Assembly (NCBI GenBank): GCA_009781175.1
Contig: WQYQ01000001.1
Coordinates: forward strand, 248,001 to 312,000
Origin: Betaproteobacteria bacterium
GTDB taxonomy: Bacteria; Pseudomonadota; Gammaproteobacteria; Burkholderiales; Rhodocyclaceae
Length of the DNA stretch: 64,000 nucleotides
Direction: 5' to 3'
Shown here one piece after another: positions 1 to 9,564 of the stretch. Each line of letters begins with the position of its first letter. Positions within the stretch are counted from its first letter, which is position 1. Below the pieces are notes generated by a model. It saw only the letters and a program-made list of their open reading frames with translations, did not search any database and had not been told where the DNA came from. Made by a program: the position numbers and the translations under genes.

Positions 1-1
1 G

Positions 2-1708
2 ATGGACAAGCGTCACGGCGCAACCAGCTCGCGCAGCCTTTTGCAGCGGATCTACCGCCGTTTCGATGCTTCTTTCGAGCGCATACGCGCGAATTACTCG
101 ACCGTGCTGGCAGCGGTGCTCGCGCGGCGCAGGTTGTTCATACTCGGCTTCGCGGGTTTCAGCGTACTTTCCTGCGGGCTCTATCCGTTGCTCGGCCGCG
201 ATTTTTTCCCCGACGTCGATGCCGGGCAGATCCGGCTCCACATGCGCGCACCAACGGGTACCCGGATCGAAGAAACCGCTTATCTGGCCGACCGCGTCGA
301 AGCCGCGATCCGCGAAATCGTGCCGCAGCAGGAACTGCAAACGATCGTCGACAATCTCGGTCTGCCCTACTCGGGCATCAATCTGTCATACAGCAGCGCC
401 GGCACCATCGGCGCGTCGGATGCCGAAATCCTCGTCGCATTGAAACCCGGCGGACACGGCCCCACGAACGAGCATATCGAGCGCTTGCGCGCCGAACTCC
501 CGGCCCGCTTTCCCGGCGTCGAATTCGCATTCCAGCCCGCCGACATCGTAAGCCAGATTCTCAATTTCGGCCTGCCCGCGGCGATCGACGTGCAATTCCT
601 CGGCAAGGACCAGGCGGAGAACTATCGCTTCGCCGCGCGCCTGATGGAAAAGATCAAGCAGATTCCCGGCGCCGTCGACACGCATATTCACCAGCGCTTC
701 AATCAGCCGACGCTCGGCGTCGAAATGGATCGCGTGCGCCTACAGCAACTCGGGCTCTCCGCCGCCGACGTCGCGCAGAACATGCTGGTGACATTGAGTT
801 CGAGTTTCCAGACCTCGCCGGCATTCTGGCTCAATCCGGCTAACAGTATCGTCTACCAGGTCGCGGTTTCCTCGCCGCAATACCGCATGGACTCGCTCGA
901 CGCCTTGCTGCGTACCCCAATCGGCGGCGGCGATAATCGGCCCTCGCAACTGCTCGGCAATCTCGTCCAGATCAAACCCGCAGTACAACCGGCCATCGTT
1001 TCGCACTACGACATTCAGCCAGTCGTCGATATTTACACCAGCGTGCATGGCACCGACCTTGGCAGCGTCGCAGCGCAGATCGAAAAACTCGTCGACGAAG
1101 TACGCCCCACGCTGCCGCGCGGCGCGCAAGTCGAAATCCGCGGCCAGGTCCAAACGATGCAAAGTTCCTTCATCGGCCTTGGCGTCGGTCTAGCGATGGC
1201 GATCGTCCTCGTCTACCTTCTGATCGTGGTCAACTTCCAAAGCTGGCTCGACCCCTTCATCATCATCTGCGCCCTGCCCGCAGCGCTCGCCGGAATCGCC
1301 TGGATGCTCTTCCTCACCGGCACGACGCTCAGCGTGCCTTCGCTGACAGGCGCGATCATGACAATGGGCGTGGCCACCGCGAACAGCATTCTCGTCATCA
1401 CCTTCGCGCGCGAGCGCATGCGCGCCGGCGATAGCCCGACCGAGGCCGCGCTGCGCGCGGGTTCAACACGCCTACGCCCAGTGATCATGACCGCATTGGC
1501 AATGATCATTGGCATGGTACCGATGGCGCTCGGCCTCGGCGAAGGCGCGGAACAAAACGCCCCGCTCGGCCGCGCCGTCATCGGCGGCCTGCTCTTCGCC
1601 ACGGTTTCCACGCTGATCTTTGTGCCCGCCGTTTTCGCCGCATTCCACACGCGCCTGCGTGCGCGCGCCACGGCGCCCGAATTTCCGCTCGCCACTGAGA
1701 ACCACTGA
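2..1708 (+). CDS. Efflux RND transporter permease subunit (C-terminal part; gene truncated by window start)
   Basis: ORF runs from the window edge; RND porter-domain and TM sequence (LLGRDFFPDVDAGQIRLHMRAPTGTRIEET; GLGVGLAMAIVLVYLLIVVNFQSW; RLRPVIMTALAMIIGMVPMALGLGEGAEQNAPLGRAVIGGLL). Confidence 0.93.
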   Translation: MDKRHGATSSRSLLQRIYRRFDASFERIRANYSTVLAAVLARRRLFILGFAGFSVLSCGLYPLLGRDFFPDVDAGQIRLHMRAPTGTRIEETAYLADRVEAAIREIVPQQELQTIVDNLGLPYSGINLSYSSAGTIGASDAEILVALKPGGHGPTNEHIERLRAELPARFPGVEFAFQPADIVSQILNFGLPAAIDVQFLGKDQAENYRFAARLMEKIKQIPGAVDTHIHQRFNQPTLGVEMDRVRLQQLGLSAADVAQNMLVTLSSSFQTSPAFWLNPANSIVYQVAVSSPQYRMDSLDALLRTPIGGGDNRPSQLLGNLVQIKPAVQPAIVSHYDIQPVVDIYTSVHGTDLGSVAAQIEKLVDEVRPTLPRGAQVEIRGQVQTMQSSFIGLGVGLAMAIVLVYLLIVVNFQSWLDPFIIICALPAALAGIAWMLFLTGTTLSVPSLTGAIMTMGVATANSILVITFARERMRAGDSPTEAALRAGSTRLRPVIMTALAMIIGMVPMALGLGEGAEQNAPLGRAVIGGLLFATVSTLIFVPAVFAAFHTRLRARATAPEFPLATENH

Positions 1709-1709
1709 G

Positions 1710-2879
1710 ATGGAAGAATTCCAAACCCTCGCCGCCCCACGCGCAATCCGCCGCGCCTGGATCGCGCTTGCGATCGTCCTCGCCCTGCTTGCGCTCGGCA
1801 GCATCCGCATTCTGATCCTGCGCAACGCGCGTGCCGATGCGCTGGCGAAAACCGCCGAAGCGCACAGCAGCCAGCATGTCACCGTCACGCACGGCCAAAC
1901 CGATAGCGGCGAGGAACAGCTTGTGCTGCCCGGCACTTTGCAAGGTTTTCTCGAAGCGCCGATCCATGCGCGCACCAGCGGCTATGTGCTGCGCCGCGAG
2001 AAGGACATCGGCAGCACGGTAAAAAAAGGCGAGTTGCTCGCCGAACTCGACACGCCCGAAGTCGATCAAGAGCTTGCTCAGGCGCGCGCAACCCGTACAC
2101 AAACCGCGGCCAGCGCGGCGCTTGCGAAAAGTTCGTTCGAGCGCTGGAAACGCTTGCGCACCGAGGACGCCGTCTCGCAACAAGAGCTCGATGAGCGGCA
2201 GAGCACATTCCACCAATCCGAAGCCGACCTTGTCGCGGCCGATGCGAACGTGCGACGGCTCGAAGAACTCGAACGCTTCAAACGCATCACCGCGCCCTTC
2301 GACGGCGTGATCACCCACCGCAACATCGACGTCGGCAATCTCGTCAACAGCGGCAACGGTGGTACGGGACAGGCGCTCTTCACCCTCACGCGCAGCGACC
2401 CGCTGCGGCTCTACATCGATGTGCCGCAAGCGTATGCGAAGCTCGTGAAGATTGGCCAGGTCGTCAAAGTGCGTTTAGCCGAGACGCCCGGTGAGCGTTT
2501 CGAAGGAAAAGTCAGCCGGCTCGCCCACGCCATCGATCCCGCCACTCGCACCATGCAAGTCGAAGTCACCCTGCCGAACCCGGACGGAAAGCTGCTCTCC
2601 GGCGCTTACGTCGAAGCCGGTTTTCCCGGCGCGCGCGCGGCCGGTTCGCTGATCGTGCCGGTCAACACCCTGCTCTTCCGCAAAGACGGCCCGCAGATCG
2701 CGGTCGCCGGCGCGAACGGCAGCTTACAGTTGCGCAGCGTAAAAATCGGCCGCGACTACGGCAGAACGGTCGAAATCGTCGCCGGCATCACCGCACAAGA
2801 CGCGCTGATCGTGAATCCATCCGACTCTTCGGAGGACGGACAGAAGATCAAGATCGTCTCCGAACTCAAGGCAAAGTAG
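1710..2879 (+). CDS. Efflux RND transporter periplasmic adaptor (membrane fusion protein)
   Basis: Starts 1 nt after the permease stop; N-terminal TM, lipoyl/coiled-coil/barrel pattern (RTSGYVLRREKDIGSTVKKGELLAELDTPEVDQELAQARA; FDGVITHRNIDVGNLV). Confidence 0.92.
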   Translation: MEEFQTLAAPRAIRRAWIALAIVLALLALGSIRILILRNARADALAKTAEAHSSQHVTVTHGQTDSGEEQLVLPGTLQGFLEAPIHARTSGYVLRREKDIGSTVKKGELLAELDTPEVDQELAQARATRTQTAASAALAKSSFERWKRLRTEDAVSQQELDERQSTFHQSEADLVAADANVRRLEELERFKRITAPFDGVITHRNIDVGNLVNSGNGGTGQALFTLTRSDPLRLYIDVPQAYAKLVKIGQVVKVRLAETPGERFEGKVSRLAHAIDPATRTMQVEVTLPNPDGKLLSGAYVEAGFPGARAAGSLIVPVNTLLFRKDGPQIAVAGANGSLQLRSVKIGRDYGRTVEIVAGITAQDALIVNPSDSSEDGQKIKIVSELKAK

Positions 2880-2924
2880 GCGCTTCGCCCTGAAGCGTAA
2901 CAATCTGGCAGCCTCCCATTTTGT

Positions 2925-2982
2925 TGTAGTGACATAACTACATTTATTGCATCCAAAGCCTTTGCGTAGTAACGTTCCTACA
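2925..2982. promoter_or_regulatory. Two related 18-bp palindromic repeats upstream of TA module 1 (candidate autoregulatory operator)
   Basis: TGTAGTGACATAACTACA (2925-2942) and CGTAGTAACGTTCCTACA (2965-2982), 40 bp centre to centre, ending 20 bp before the antitoxin ATG. Confidence 0.6.
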
Positions 2983-3002
2983 ATACACAAAAAGGAACAG
3001 CC

Positions 3003-3257
3003 ATGACGATCACGACCCTATCGAGCCGAGAGCTGAATCAAGACGTCGGGCGCGCTAAAAAAGCGGCCTTCGACGGTCCTGTATTCATCACAGACCGGGG
3101 CAAGCCTGCGCATGTGTTGCTTACTTTTGCCGAGTACCAACAACTGGTCAGGCAGCGGAGAGATATTGCCGATGCGCTTGCGATGCCAGGTATTGAAGAA
3201 GTCGAATTCGATCCACCGCGCATTAAGATCGATAGCCGGGCGGCCGACCTTTCATGA
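3003..3257 (+). CDS. Type II antitoxin, Phd/YefM family
   Basis: MTITTLSSRELNQDVGRAKKAAFDGPVFITDRGKPAHVLLTFAEYQQL; 4-nt overlap with downstream PIN toxin. Confidence 0.9.
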   Translation: MTITTLSSRELNQDVGRAKKAAFDGPVFITDRGKPAHVLLTFAEYQQLVRQRRDIADALAMPGIEEVEFDPPRIKIDSRAADLS

Positions 3258-3676
3258 TGTTCGTGCTTGATACCAACGTCGTATCCGAACTCAGGAAGAT
3301 ACGCTCAGGCAAAGCCAACCCCGGCGTTCGGAAATGGGCGGAAGATGTCGATGCCGCGCACCTCTTTTTATCCGCCATCACCGTCCTAGAGTTGGAGCTG
3401 GGCGTTCTCCAGGTCACACGGCGGGATGCTCTTCAAGGAGCACTGCTGCGCGCATGGATCGACAAGCGTGTATTGCCGGAATTCTCAGACCGCATCCTCC
3501 CGATCGATACCGCCGTCGCGCAACGCTGCGCACAGCTACACGTCCCGGATCCCCGCCCCGAACGCGATGCGCTCATCGCCGCAACGGCGCTTGTCCACGG
3601 CATGACCGTCGTAACCCGAAACACGGCCGATTTCCAATCCACGGGCGCACTGATCGTCAATCCGTGGACAAACTGA
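3254..3676 (+). CDS. Type II toxin, PIN domain (VapC/FitB family)
   Basis: MMFVLDTNVVSELRK start, DALIAATALVHGMTVVTRNTADF PIN acidic motifs. Confidence 0.92.
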   Translation: MMFVLDTNVVSELRKIRSGKANPGVRKWAEDVDAAHLFLSAITVLELELGVLQVTRRDALQGALLRAWIDKRVLPEFSDRILPIDTAVAQRCAQLHVPDPRPERDALIAATALVHGMTVVTRNTADFQSTGALIVNPWTN

Positions 3677-3751
3677 ATTCAAATTCAAACTACGCAACCC
3701 AGCCAGCAATCTACTAAAGTAAGAAAGATTGTCCTTAAAGGAACCGGGCAC

Positions 3752-4711
3752 ATGAACAAGGTTTTCGAATACCACCAAGGCAAAGCCTATGGTCTTTTCG
3801 GACTGGGCAGACAGACATTAGCGACGGATACATCGGAAAATCCAATCGCCGGCGATATGATCATCGCCCGGGTCGAAGGCAATGTCAGACTGTGCCTGCT
3901 GGGCATCGATGCGCCTGAACTAAGCTTGCCGCTCCCCGGCAGCGAAACCTTCGTGCCGACGAATCATCCCGACTGGGAGGCGTTCCTGGCCGACCCTTTC
4001 TCCCCGAACCTGCCCGTACTGCCGCTCGATCCGGGATTACGCGCGAATCTGCTTGCGCGCATTGGCAACGGATGCGGGGAAAATCACTATAAACATGCGC
4101 TGGCCGCGTCACGCGGGCTTGAGAGCGAAATTGCCGTCGATCTTGCCGCAACCGGCAAACGCTCCGAGGATTTTCGCTTCAAGGTGCGCTTCGAGCGTGA
4201 GGCGATCGACGCTTACGGCCGGCTGCTCGGCTGGATCAGCATCGAAGACACGCCCGACTGGCATCCGCTCACGTATAACCATCGGATGATGCTCAAGGGC
4301 CTCGCCATGCCCTACTACATCTGGCCGAATGTTTCTCCGTTCCGATTCGCGTCGGATTTGCGCGCGGCCGTTCCGATGCCCGGTTCTGTTGCGCGAATTG
4401 CTGAAGAAGACCATAAACTGGCCCGCTCGCGTGCCTGGTTCCAGGCCAATCGCGAAGCCGGTGTCGGCGTGTTCGATGATGACGATCCGCTGCGCCTGCA
4501 TGCGTTCGAGCTGCGTTATCTTTCGCAGCGCAAGCTCCCCGACCGCTGGGTCATCGACCTTTCGCGCAATGACGATATTTTGCTGCATCCGCAGCACTAC
4601 TATCGGATCGAACAGCCGGAAGATCGCCTCTTCGTGCCCGACGAATATCTTGAACTTTTCCTGGCGAAGGGCTGGCAGACGGAAGCTTATAGAAACAGCA
4701 ATGAGCCCTGA
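3752..4711 (+). CDS. Staphylococcal-nuclease-like (SNase/thermonuclease fold) domain protein, atypical
   Basis: GNVRLCLLGIDAPELS resembles the SNase IDxPE motif; DAYGRLLGWI resembles the SNase YGR motif; long C-terminal extension. Confidence 0.6.
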   Translation: MNKVFEYHQGKAYGLFGLGRQTLATDTSENPIAGDMIIARVEGNVRLCLLGIDAPELSLPLPGSETFVPTNHPDWEAFLADPFSPNLPVLPLDPGLRANLLARIGNGCGENHYKHALAASRGLESEIAVDLAATGKRSEDFRFKVRFEREAIDAYGRLLGWISIEDTPDWHPLTYNHRMMLKGLAMPYYIWPNVSPFRFASDLRAAVPMPGSVARIAEEDHKLARSRAWFQANREAGVGVFDDDDPLRLHAFELRYLSQRKLPDRWVIDLSRNDDILLHPQHYYRIEQPEDRLFVPDEYLELFLAKGWQTEAYRNSNEP

Positions 4712-4870
4712 ATACCGCATAATCGATCTGCGGCGCCAGCGGCGTCGCATGAAATTTTTTCACTAACGCTCGACCCGTGCTCAATCGCCGCACCCGGACG
4801 TGTTTTCCATGCCGGGAAAAGAACCATCCGGTAAGATGAGCCCGTCCGAACCCGTTCCAGAATTCGCAGT

Positions 4871-7216
4871 ATGTCCTCCCCGCGTAAATCTTCCCTCCCG
4901 CGTTGGCTGCGTGCCATGTTCGGCACGCTCGGCCTGTTATTGCTACTCGGCCTGGCCGCGTTTGCTTATGTCAAATTCATCGTCGAGCCTGAATTGCCCT
5001 CGATCGAAACGCTGACGCAATTCGAACCGAAACTGCCTCTGCGTATCTACACGGCCGACCATGTGCTGATCGGCGAGTTCGGTGAGGAACGCCGGAAGTT
5101 CATACCGATTTCCGAAATACCGGAAGTGATGAAGCAGGCGGTCATCGCAATCGAGGATTTCCGCTTTTACGAACATGGCCCCGTAGATCCCATCGGAATT
5201 CTCCGCGCAGCGTTTAAAAACCTTGTTCCCGGCCAGGCCCGCAGCGGCGCCAGCACCATCACGCAGCAGGTCGCGCGCAATTTTCTGCTCAGCAACGAGC
5301 AAACGCTCAGCCGCAAACTGCGCGAAGTCCTGCTTGCTTATCGGATCGAAGCCGCTCTGAGCAAGGATCAGATCCTTGAGCTGTATATGAACCAGATCAA
5401 TCTGGGGCGGCACGCTTACGGGTTCGCCAGCGCGGCGCGGATTTATTTCGGCAAGGAGATTGAGGACATCACGCTCGCCGAGGCCGCCATGCTAGCCGGC
5501 TTGCCGAAAGCGCCCTCGGCGAACAACCCTGTCGTCAATCCAAAGCGCGCGCGCATTCGGCAGGAATACATTCTGCAACGCATGCAAGAACTCGGCATGA
5601 TCTCTACCGAACAGCGGGAAGCGGCTTTGCACGAAACGCTGAGAATCCACGGCGACCCGAATCGGTTCGGCGTGCATGCCGAGTACATCGCCGAAATGGT
5701 GCGCCAGACGCTTTACGAAAAATACAAAGATGACCTGTACACCCACGGCTATGAAGTGATCACAACGATCCGCGCGCGCGATCAGGAAGCCGCCTATGCG
5801 GCGCTGCGCAAGGGTTTGATCGATTATGACCGGCGCCATGACTATCGCGGCCCCGAAGCGTTCATAACGCTACCGGAAGACGAGCGCGAGCGCAGCCAGG
5901 CGATTGCGGATGTGCTTGAGGCGCGGCCGGAAGACGACGAGTTAATTGCCGCCGTGGTGACCAGCGTTGACAAAAAACGCATCGCAGCGGAAAGCGCAAG
6001 CGGTGAAACAATTACGATCACTGAGGACGGGTCACGCTTCGCCGCGGCAGCGCTTAATCCGAAAGCCAAATCCGAAATCCAGATTCGCCCGGGCGCCGTG
6101 ATCCGCGCCAGCAAAAACGACAAAGGGCAATGGCAGATCGCGCAGCTTCCGCAGGTGCAAGGCGCCCTGGTTTCGCTCTCGCCCGAGGACGGGGCGATCC
6201 GCGCGCTCGTCGGCGGGTTCGATTTCAACGAAAGCAAATTCAACCACGTCACACAAGCCTGGCGGCAACCCGGTTCGACGTTTAAACCGTTCATCTACTC
6301 CGCCGCGCTCGAAAAAGGGTTGGGACCGGCCACGCTCGTCAACGACGCGCCCTTGGACTATGAAGCGCCGAGCGGTGGCCAAGCCTGGGACCCGAAAGAC
6401 GACGATCAACCGGACGGTCCAATTCCGCTGCGTCTCGGCCTGCAAAAATCGAAGAACCTCGTCGCGATCCGCACCCTGAATCACATTGGCGTTCAGTACG
6501 CGCAGGACTACATCACCAAGTTCGGCTTCGACGCCGACAAGCATCCGCCTTACCTGTCGATGGCGCTCGGCTCCGGTCAGGTAACGCCGCTTCAGCTTGC
6601 CGGCGCATATGCGGTGTTTGCCAACGGCGGCTACCGCATCAGCCCATACCTGATCGCGGAAATTCGTGATGGGCACAAGCAAGTGCTTTCCAAGGCCGAG
6701 CCAGAACTTGCGGGCCGCAACGCCCCGCAAGCTATCGACCCGCGCAATGCATTCATTATGGAAAGTTTGTTGCGCAGCGTTGCGCAACATGGCACGGGGG
6801 CGGGAACCAACACCCTGCGGCGCAGCGATCTGGCCGGAAAAACAGGCACCACAAACGATGCGCGCGATGGCTGGTTCGCCGGCTACCAACGCTCGCTCGT
6901 CGCTGTCGCTTGGCTGGGCTACGACAAGCCGAAGAGCCTCGGCAGCCGAGAATTCGGCGCTCAACTCGCATTGCCGGTCTGGGTCGGCTACATGGGCAAA
7001 GCGCTCAACGGCGTTCCAGCCCAACAGTCGCCGGAACCCGAAGGCATCGCCCACATCGACGGAGAGCTTTACTACGCCGACATGACGCCTGGAAATGGCT
7101 TCGTCGCAAGCGTCGATATCAAGCCCGAGCCAGAGGAACAAGCGCCCGCGACAACGGATGCCAGCGCCCCGCCGCCAAGCGGCTCAATGCCATCTGGAGA
7201 AAGCGCTTACCCTTGA
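4871..7216 (+). CDS. mrcA: Penicillin-binding protein 1A (transglycosylase/transpeptidase)
   Basis: GT51 motifs (EDFRFYEHGPVDPIGILRA, GASTITQQVARNF), transpeptidase motifs (RQPGSTFKPF, SKN, GKTGTTND). Confidence 0.96.
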   Translation: MSSPRKSSLPRWLRAMFGTLGLLLLLGLAAFAYVKFIVEPELPSIETLTQFEPKLPLRIYTADHVLIGEFGEERRKFIPISEIPEVMKQAVIAIEDFRFYEHGPVDPIGILRAAFKNLVPGQARSGASTITQQVARNFLLSNEQTLSRKLREVLLAYRIEAALSKDQILELYMNQINLGRHAYGFASAARIYFGKEIEDITLAEAAMLAGLPKAPSANNPVVNPKRARIRQEYILQRMQELGMISTEQREAALHETLRIHGDPNRFGVHAEYIAEMVRQTLYEKYKDDLYTHGYEVITTIRARDQEAAYAALRKGLIDYDRRHDYRGPEAFITLPEDERERSQAIADVLEARPEDDELIAAVVTSVDKKRIAAESASGETITITEDGSRFAAAALNPKAKSEIQIRPGAVIRASKNDKGQWQIAQLPQVQGALVSLSPEDGAIRALVGGFDFNESKFNHVTQAWRQPGSTFKPFIYSAALEKGLGPATLVNDAPLDYEAPSGGQAWDPKDDDQPDGPIPLRLGLQKSKNLVAIRTLNHIGVQYAQDYITKFGFDADKHPPYLSMALGSGQVTPLQLAGAYAVFANGGYRISPYLIAEIRDGHKQVLSKAEPELAGRNAPQAIDPRNAFIMESLLRSVAQHGTGAGTNTLRRSDLAGKTGTTNDARDGWFAGYQRSLVAVAWLGYDKPKSLGSREFGAQLALPVWVGYMGKALNGVPAQQSPEPEGIAHIDGELYYADMTPGNGFVASVDIKPEPEEQAPATTDASAPPPSGSMPSGESAYP

Positions 7217-7246
7217 TCGAACAGGATAAGGAAGCTTTCCGCTTGC

Positions 7247-7465
7247 CTATTTCAAGCGCTTGCTGGGAAACTCTTCTTCGATAGCGTCGCGGTAGTAACT
7301 CGCGGGAGAGCCGCTGGAGAGAAAACGGCGCGCAACTTCATCACCGACTCCAGAATATTGAATGATCTGGCCGTTATCGAATTCGATTTCGAGCACGCGA
7401 GCGTTTCTGTCATAACCCGCAGAGCGGATTCCACCGCGACGGATCGGTTTGCGCTCTATGCTCAT
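7247..7465 (-). CDS. KTSC domain-containing small protein
   Basis: IRSAGYDRNARVLEIEFDNGQIIQYSGVGDEVARRFLSSGSPASYYRDAI matches KTSC-type pattern. Confidence 0.75.
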   Translation of the reverse strand: MSIERKPIRRGGIRSAGYDRNARVLEIEFDNGQIIQYSGVGDEVARRFLSSGSPASYYRDAIEEEFPSKRLK

Positions 7466-7486
7466 GAAATGAAATCCAAGTCGGCT

Positions 7487-7525
7487 AAAAAAATCTGCCG
7501 CAACCCCACAGGGAATTGCGGCAGA
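7487..7525 (-). terminator. Rho-independent terminator downstream of the HU/small-ORF operon
   Basis: Minus strand TCTGCCGCAA-12 nt-TTGCGGCAGA stem followed by T-run (plus-strand AAAAAAA at 7487-7493). Confidence 0.8.
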
Positions 7526-7581
7526 CAGGATTCCTGCGTAGCAGGAAGTGCAATCGAGATATTGATATTTGCGCTAAACAA

Positions 7582-7809
7582 TCAGCCAGCCGACGGCGTT
7601 TCGGGAGGTGATGCAAGGCCACGCCATTCAATAACGTCACCCAGCACCTTCGGCTCCGCTTCACCATCAACGAACTGCCACCAGCCAAGACGGCGCCCGA
7701 GCTTACGGTAGTCCGCACGAAACTCGCGGCCGTCACCGGTCCTTACGTCGTAGAAACCCTCGCGAACGGGCTTCAAGTCGCCGTCGAACCAGGGCGTCAA
7801 ATCACTCAT
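7582..7809 (-). CDS. Small hypothetical protein, translationally coupled to HU (ATGA overlap)
   Basis: 75-aa ORF whose ATG overlaps the HU stop codon (7806-7809); Trp/Gly-rich pattern. Confidence 0.65.
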   Translation of the reverse strand: MSDLTPWFDGDLKPVREGFYDVRTGDGREFRADYRKLGRRLGWWQFVDGEAEPKVLGDVIEWRGLASPPETPSAG

Positions 7810-8081
7810 TCCACCGCATCCTTCAAAACCTTGGCTGCCGAGAAAGCAGGTACTTTGCGCGCGGCGATCGTGATCGCCTCTCCCGTTTTCGGATTACGGC
7901 CAGCCTTGGCGGCACGCGCCTTGACCGACAGCTTGCCCAAGCCAGGCAAGACGACTTCGTTTCCTTTGGCCAATGCACCTTGAACCGCGGGGCCCAGTGC
8001 ATCAATAAAAGCTTCGGTAACGTTTTTCGCCTGGCCTGTCTGCTCCGACAGCGTATCGATCAACTCTTTTTTCGTTTTCAT
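7806..8081 (-). CDS. HU family DNA-binding protein
   Basis: MKTKKELIDTLSEQTGQAKNVTEAFIDALGPAVQGALAKGNEVVLPGLGKLSVKARAAKAGRNPKTGEAITIAARKVPAFSAAKVLKDAVE; start trimmed from the 173-aa ORF to the ATG at 8081. Confidence 0.95.
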   Translation of the reverse strand: MKTKKELIDTLSEQTGQAKNVTEAFIDALGPAVQGALAKGNEVVLPGLGKLSVKARAAKAGRNPKTGEAITIAARKVPAFSAAKVLKDAVE

Positions 8082-8418
8082 ACTTTCTCCCAAAAATACA
8101 GAGGGGTCCTCACCCCTCAAGTCACATCGGACCATGCTTGGCACTGACATGCAAACCGCCGAATCAAAAAAACTCAAATTCGACGATTTTTGTAGTCTGG
8201 ATTCTACTCCTTCCCACATCTGAAATAGGCTCGTCGCCTTTTTAGCGCCAACACAAAAAACTTGCCTTGCCACAATTTTTACAATTTTGCGAATCTCTGC
8301 ACAGGCAGACTCACAACCCCTGCCCAATACAACTCACCCTTGCAGTTCAATGACCTGAAAGGGATTGTTAGCCGATCGCCCAACAATGTCCAGTAAAACA
8401 ACACCGCAGGCACTGGAC

Positions 8419-8745
8419 TTAGAACAACCAGCGCAATCCCCACAAAGCCCCCATCCCGACAACGATTGTCAGAATGACGCTGCGTGTCACAAGTGCAGCG
8501 ACAATCGCCAGCAGGCCGGCCCACAGGCGAAAATTTTGCATGCCGACATCGAATGAGCCTTCGCGCAGCAGTAACTCAGGCGCAATCAAGGCTGTCAGCA
8601 CCGCTGGTGGCACATAACGCAACAGAGCCTGGAAGCGCGGGCCGAGCTTCATCCAACGGCCGCCAAGAATGAAGGAGAGACGAATCGCGAAAGTGACCAG
8701 ACCACAGCCCAAAAGGGTGACGACCAGCTTGAGAGTCTCGCTCAT
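8419..8745 (-). CDS. azlD: AzlD family branched-chain amino acid transport protein
   Basis: ~108 aa hydrophobic, RFQALLRYVPPAVLTALIAPEL motif; overlaps azlC by 4 nt. Confidence 0.88.
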   Translation of the reverse strand: MSETLKLVVTLLGCGLVTFAIRLSFILGGRWMKLGPRFQALLRYVPPAVLTALIAPELLLREGSFDVGMQNFRLWAGLLAIVAALVTRSVILTIVVGMGALWGLRWLF

Positions 8746-9482
8746 CGCACGGCTTTCTGGTGATCAAAACGGCGTGCCGCCATGCCGGCAGCCATACCGG
8801 CAAACGCGGCGGCGATGATCCAAAGTTTGTGCGGAAAACCCTGAGCCAAAATTGCAACACAGGCGGCTACGCCTGCGGCAACGATTTCGCTGCGTCGATG
8901 CAAAGCAGGCACAACCAGAGCGATGAAAGTCAGCGCAATCGAAAAATCGAGTGACCAGGAGGCCGAAATTTGCGCACCGAGCAACACGCCGGCCACCGTC
9001 GAAAGCTGCCAACAGACCCACAAAGTAGTGCCCGTTCCGAAAAGGAAGTAATGCCTGTGCGCAGTGGCGGGACCTTCGGAGAGGCGCCGGATCGCCGCAG
9101 CATAGGCTTCGTCGGTCAGCAGATACGCGAGCAAGATGCGCCAACGCAGCGGCAAATTGCCCATGTATTGCGCCACGCTGGCGCTGTAGAGCGCATGCCG
9201 CAGATTGACGACGCCAACCGTGCCGGTAATCACCACAGACGGAACCTGCACGCCCCATAGCTGGGCGAACACAACCTGCGAGGAACCGCCGAGTACGATC
9301 GAGGACATTGCGATAACCGCCCATGCGGGGATTCCCGTGGCAAGCCCAAGCACGCCAAAAATCAGGCCGAATGGCATCACGCCGAGCATCAAAGGCAGCT
9401 CGGCCCGCACGCCTGCAATGAATTCATCACCCGCTTTGGCGTCGGCGAGCGCTGAATAAGGTTTATTTTCTGTTTCGGACAT
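8742..9482 (-). CDS. azlC: AzlC family branched-chain amino acid permease
   Basis: GVRAELPLMLGVMPFGLIFGVLGLATGIPAWAVIAMSSIVLGGSSQVVFAQLW; start trimmed to MSETENKP. Confidence 0.9.
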   Translation of the reverse strand: MSETENKPYSALADAKAGDEFIAGVRAELPLMLGVMPFGLIFGVLGLATGIPAWAVIAMSSIVLGGSSQVVFAQLWGVQVPSVVITGTVGVVNLRHALYSASVAQYMGNLPLRWRILLAYLLTDEAYAAAIRRLSEGPATAHRHYFLFGTGTTLWVCWQLSTVAGVLLGAQISASWSLDFSIALTFIALVVPALHRRSEIVAAGVAACVAILAQGFPHKLWIIAAAFAGMAAGMAARRFDHQKAVR

Positions 9483-9564
9483 CGGCCGGATTGAACCTGA
9501 AAAACGGTACCGCGCCAAGATGGAACAATCTCCCCGGCGCGGTACGAATAATGCAAATAGAGCC

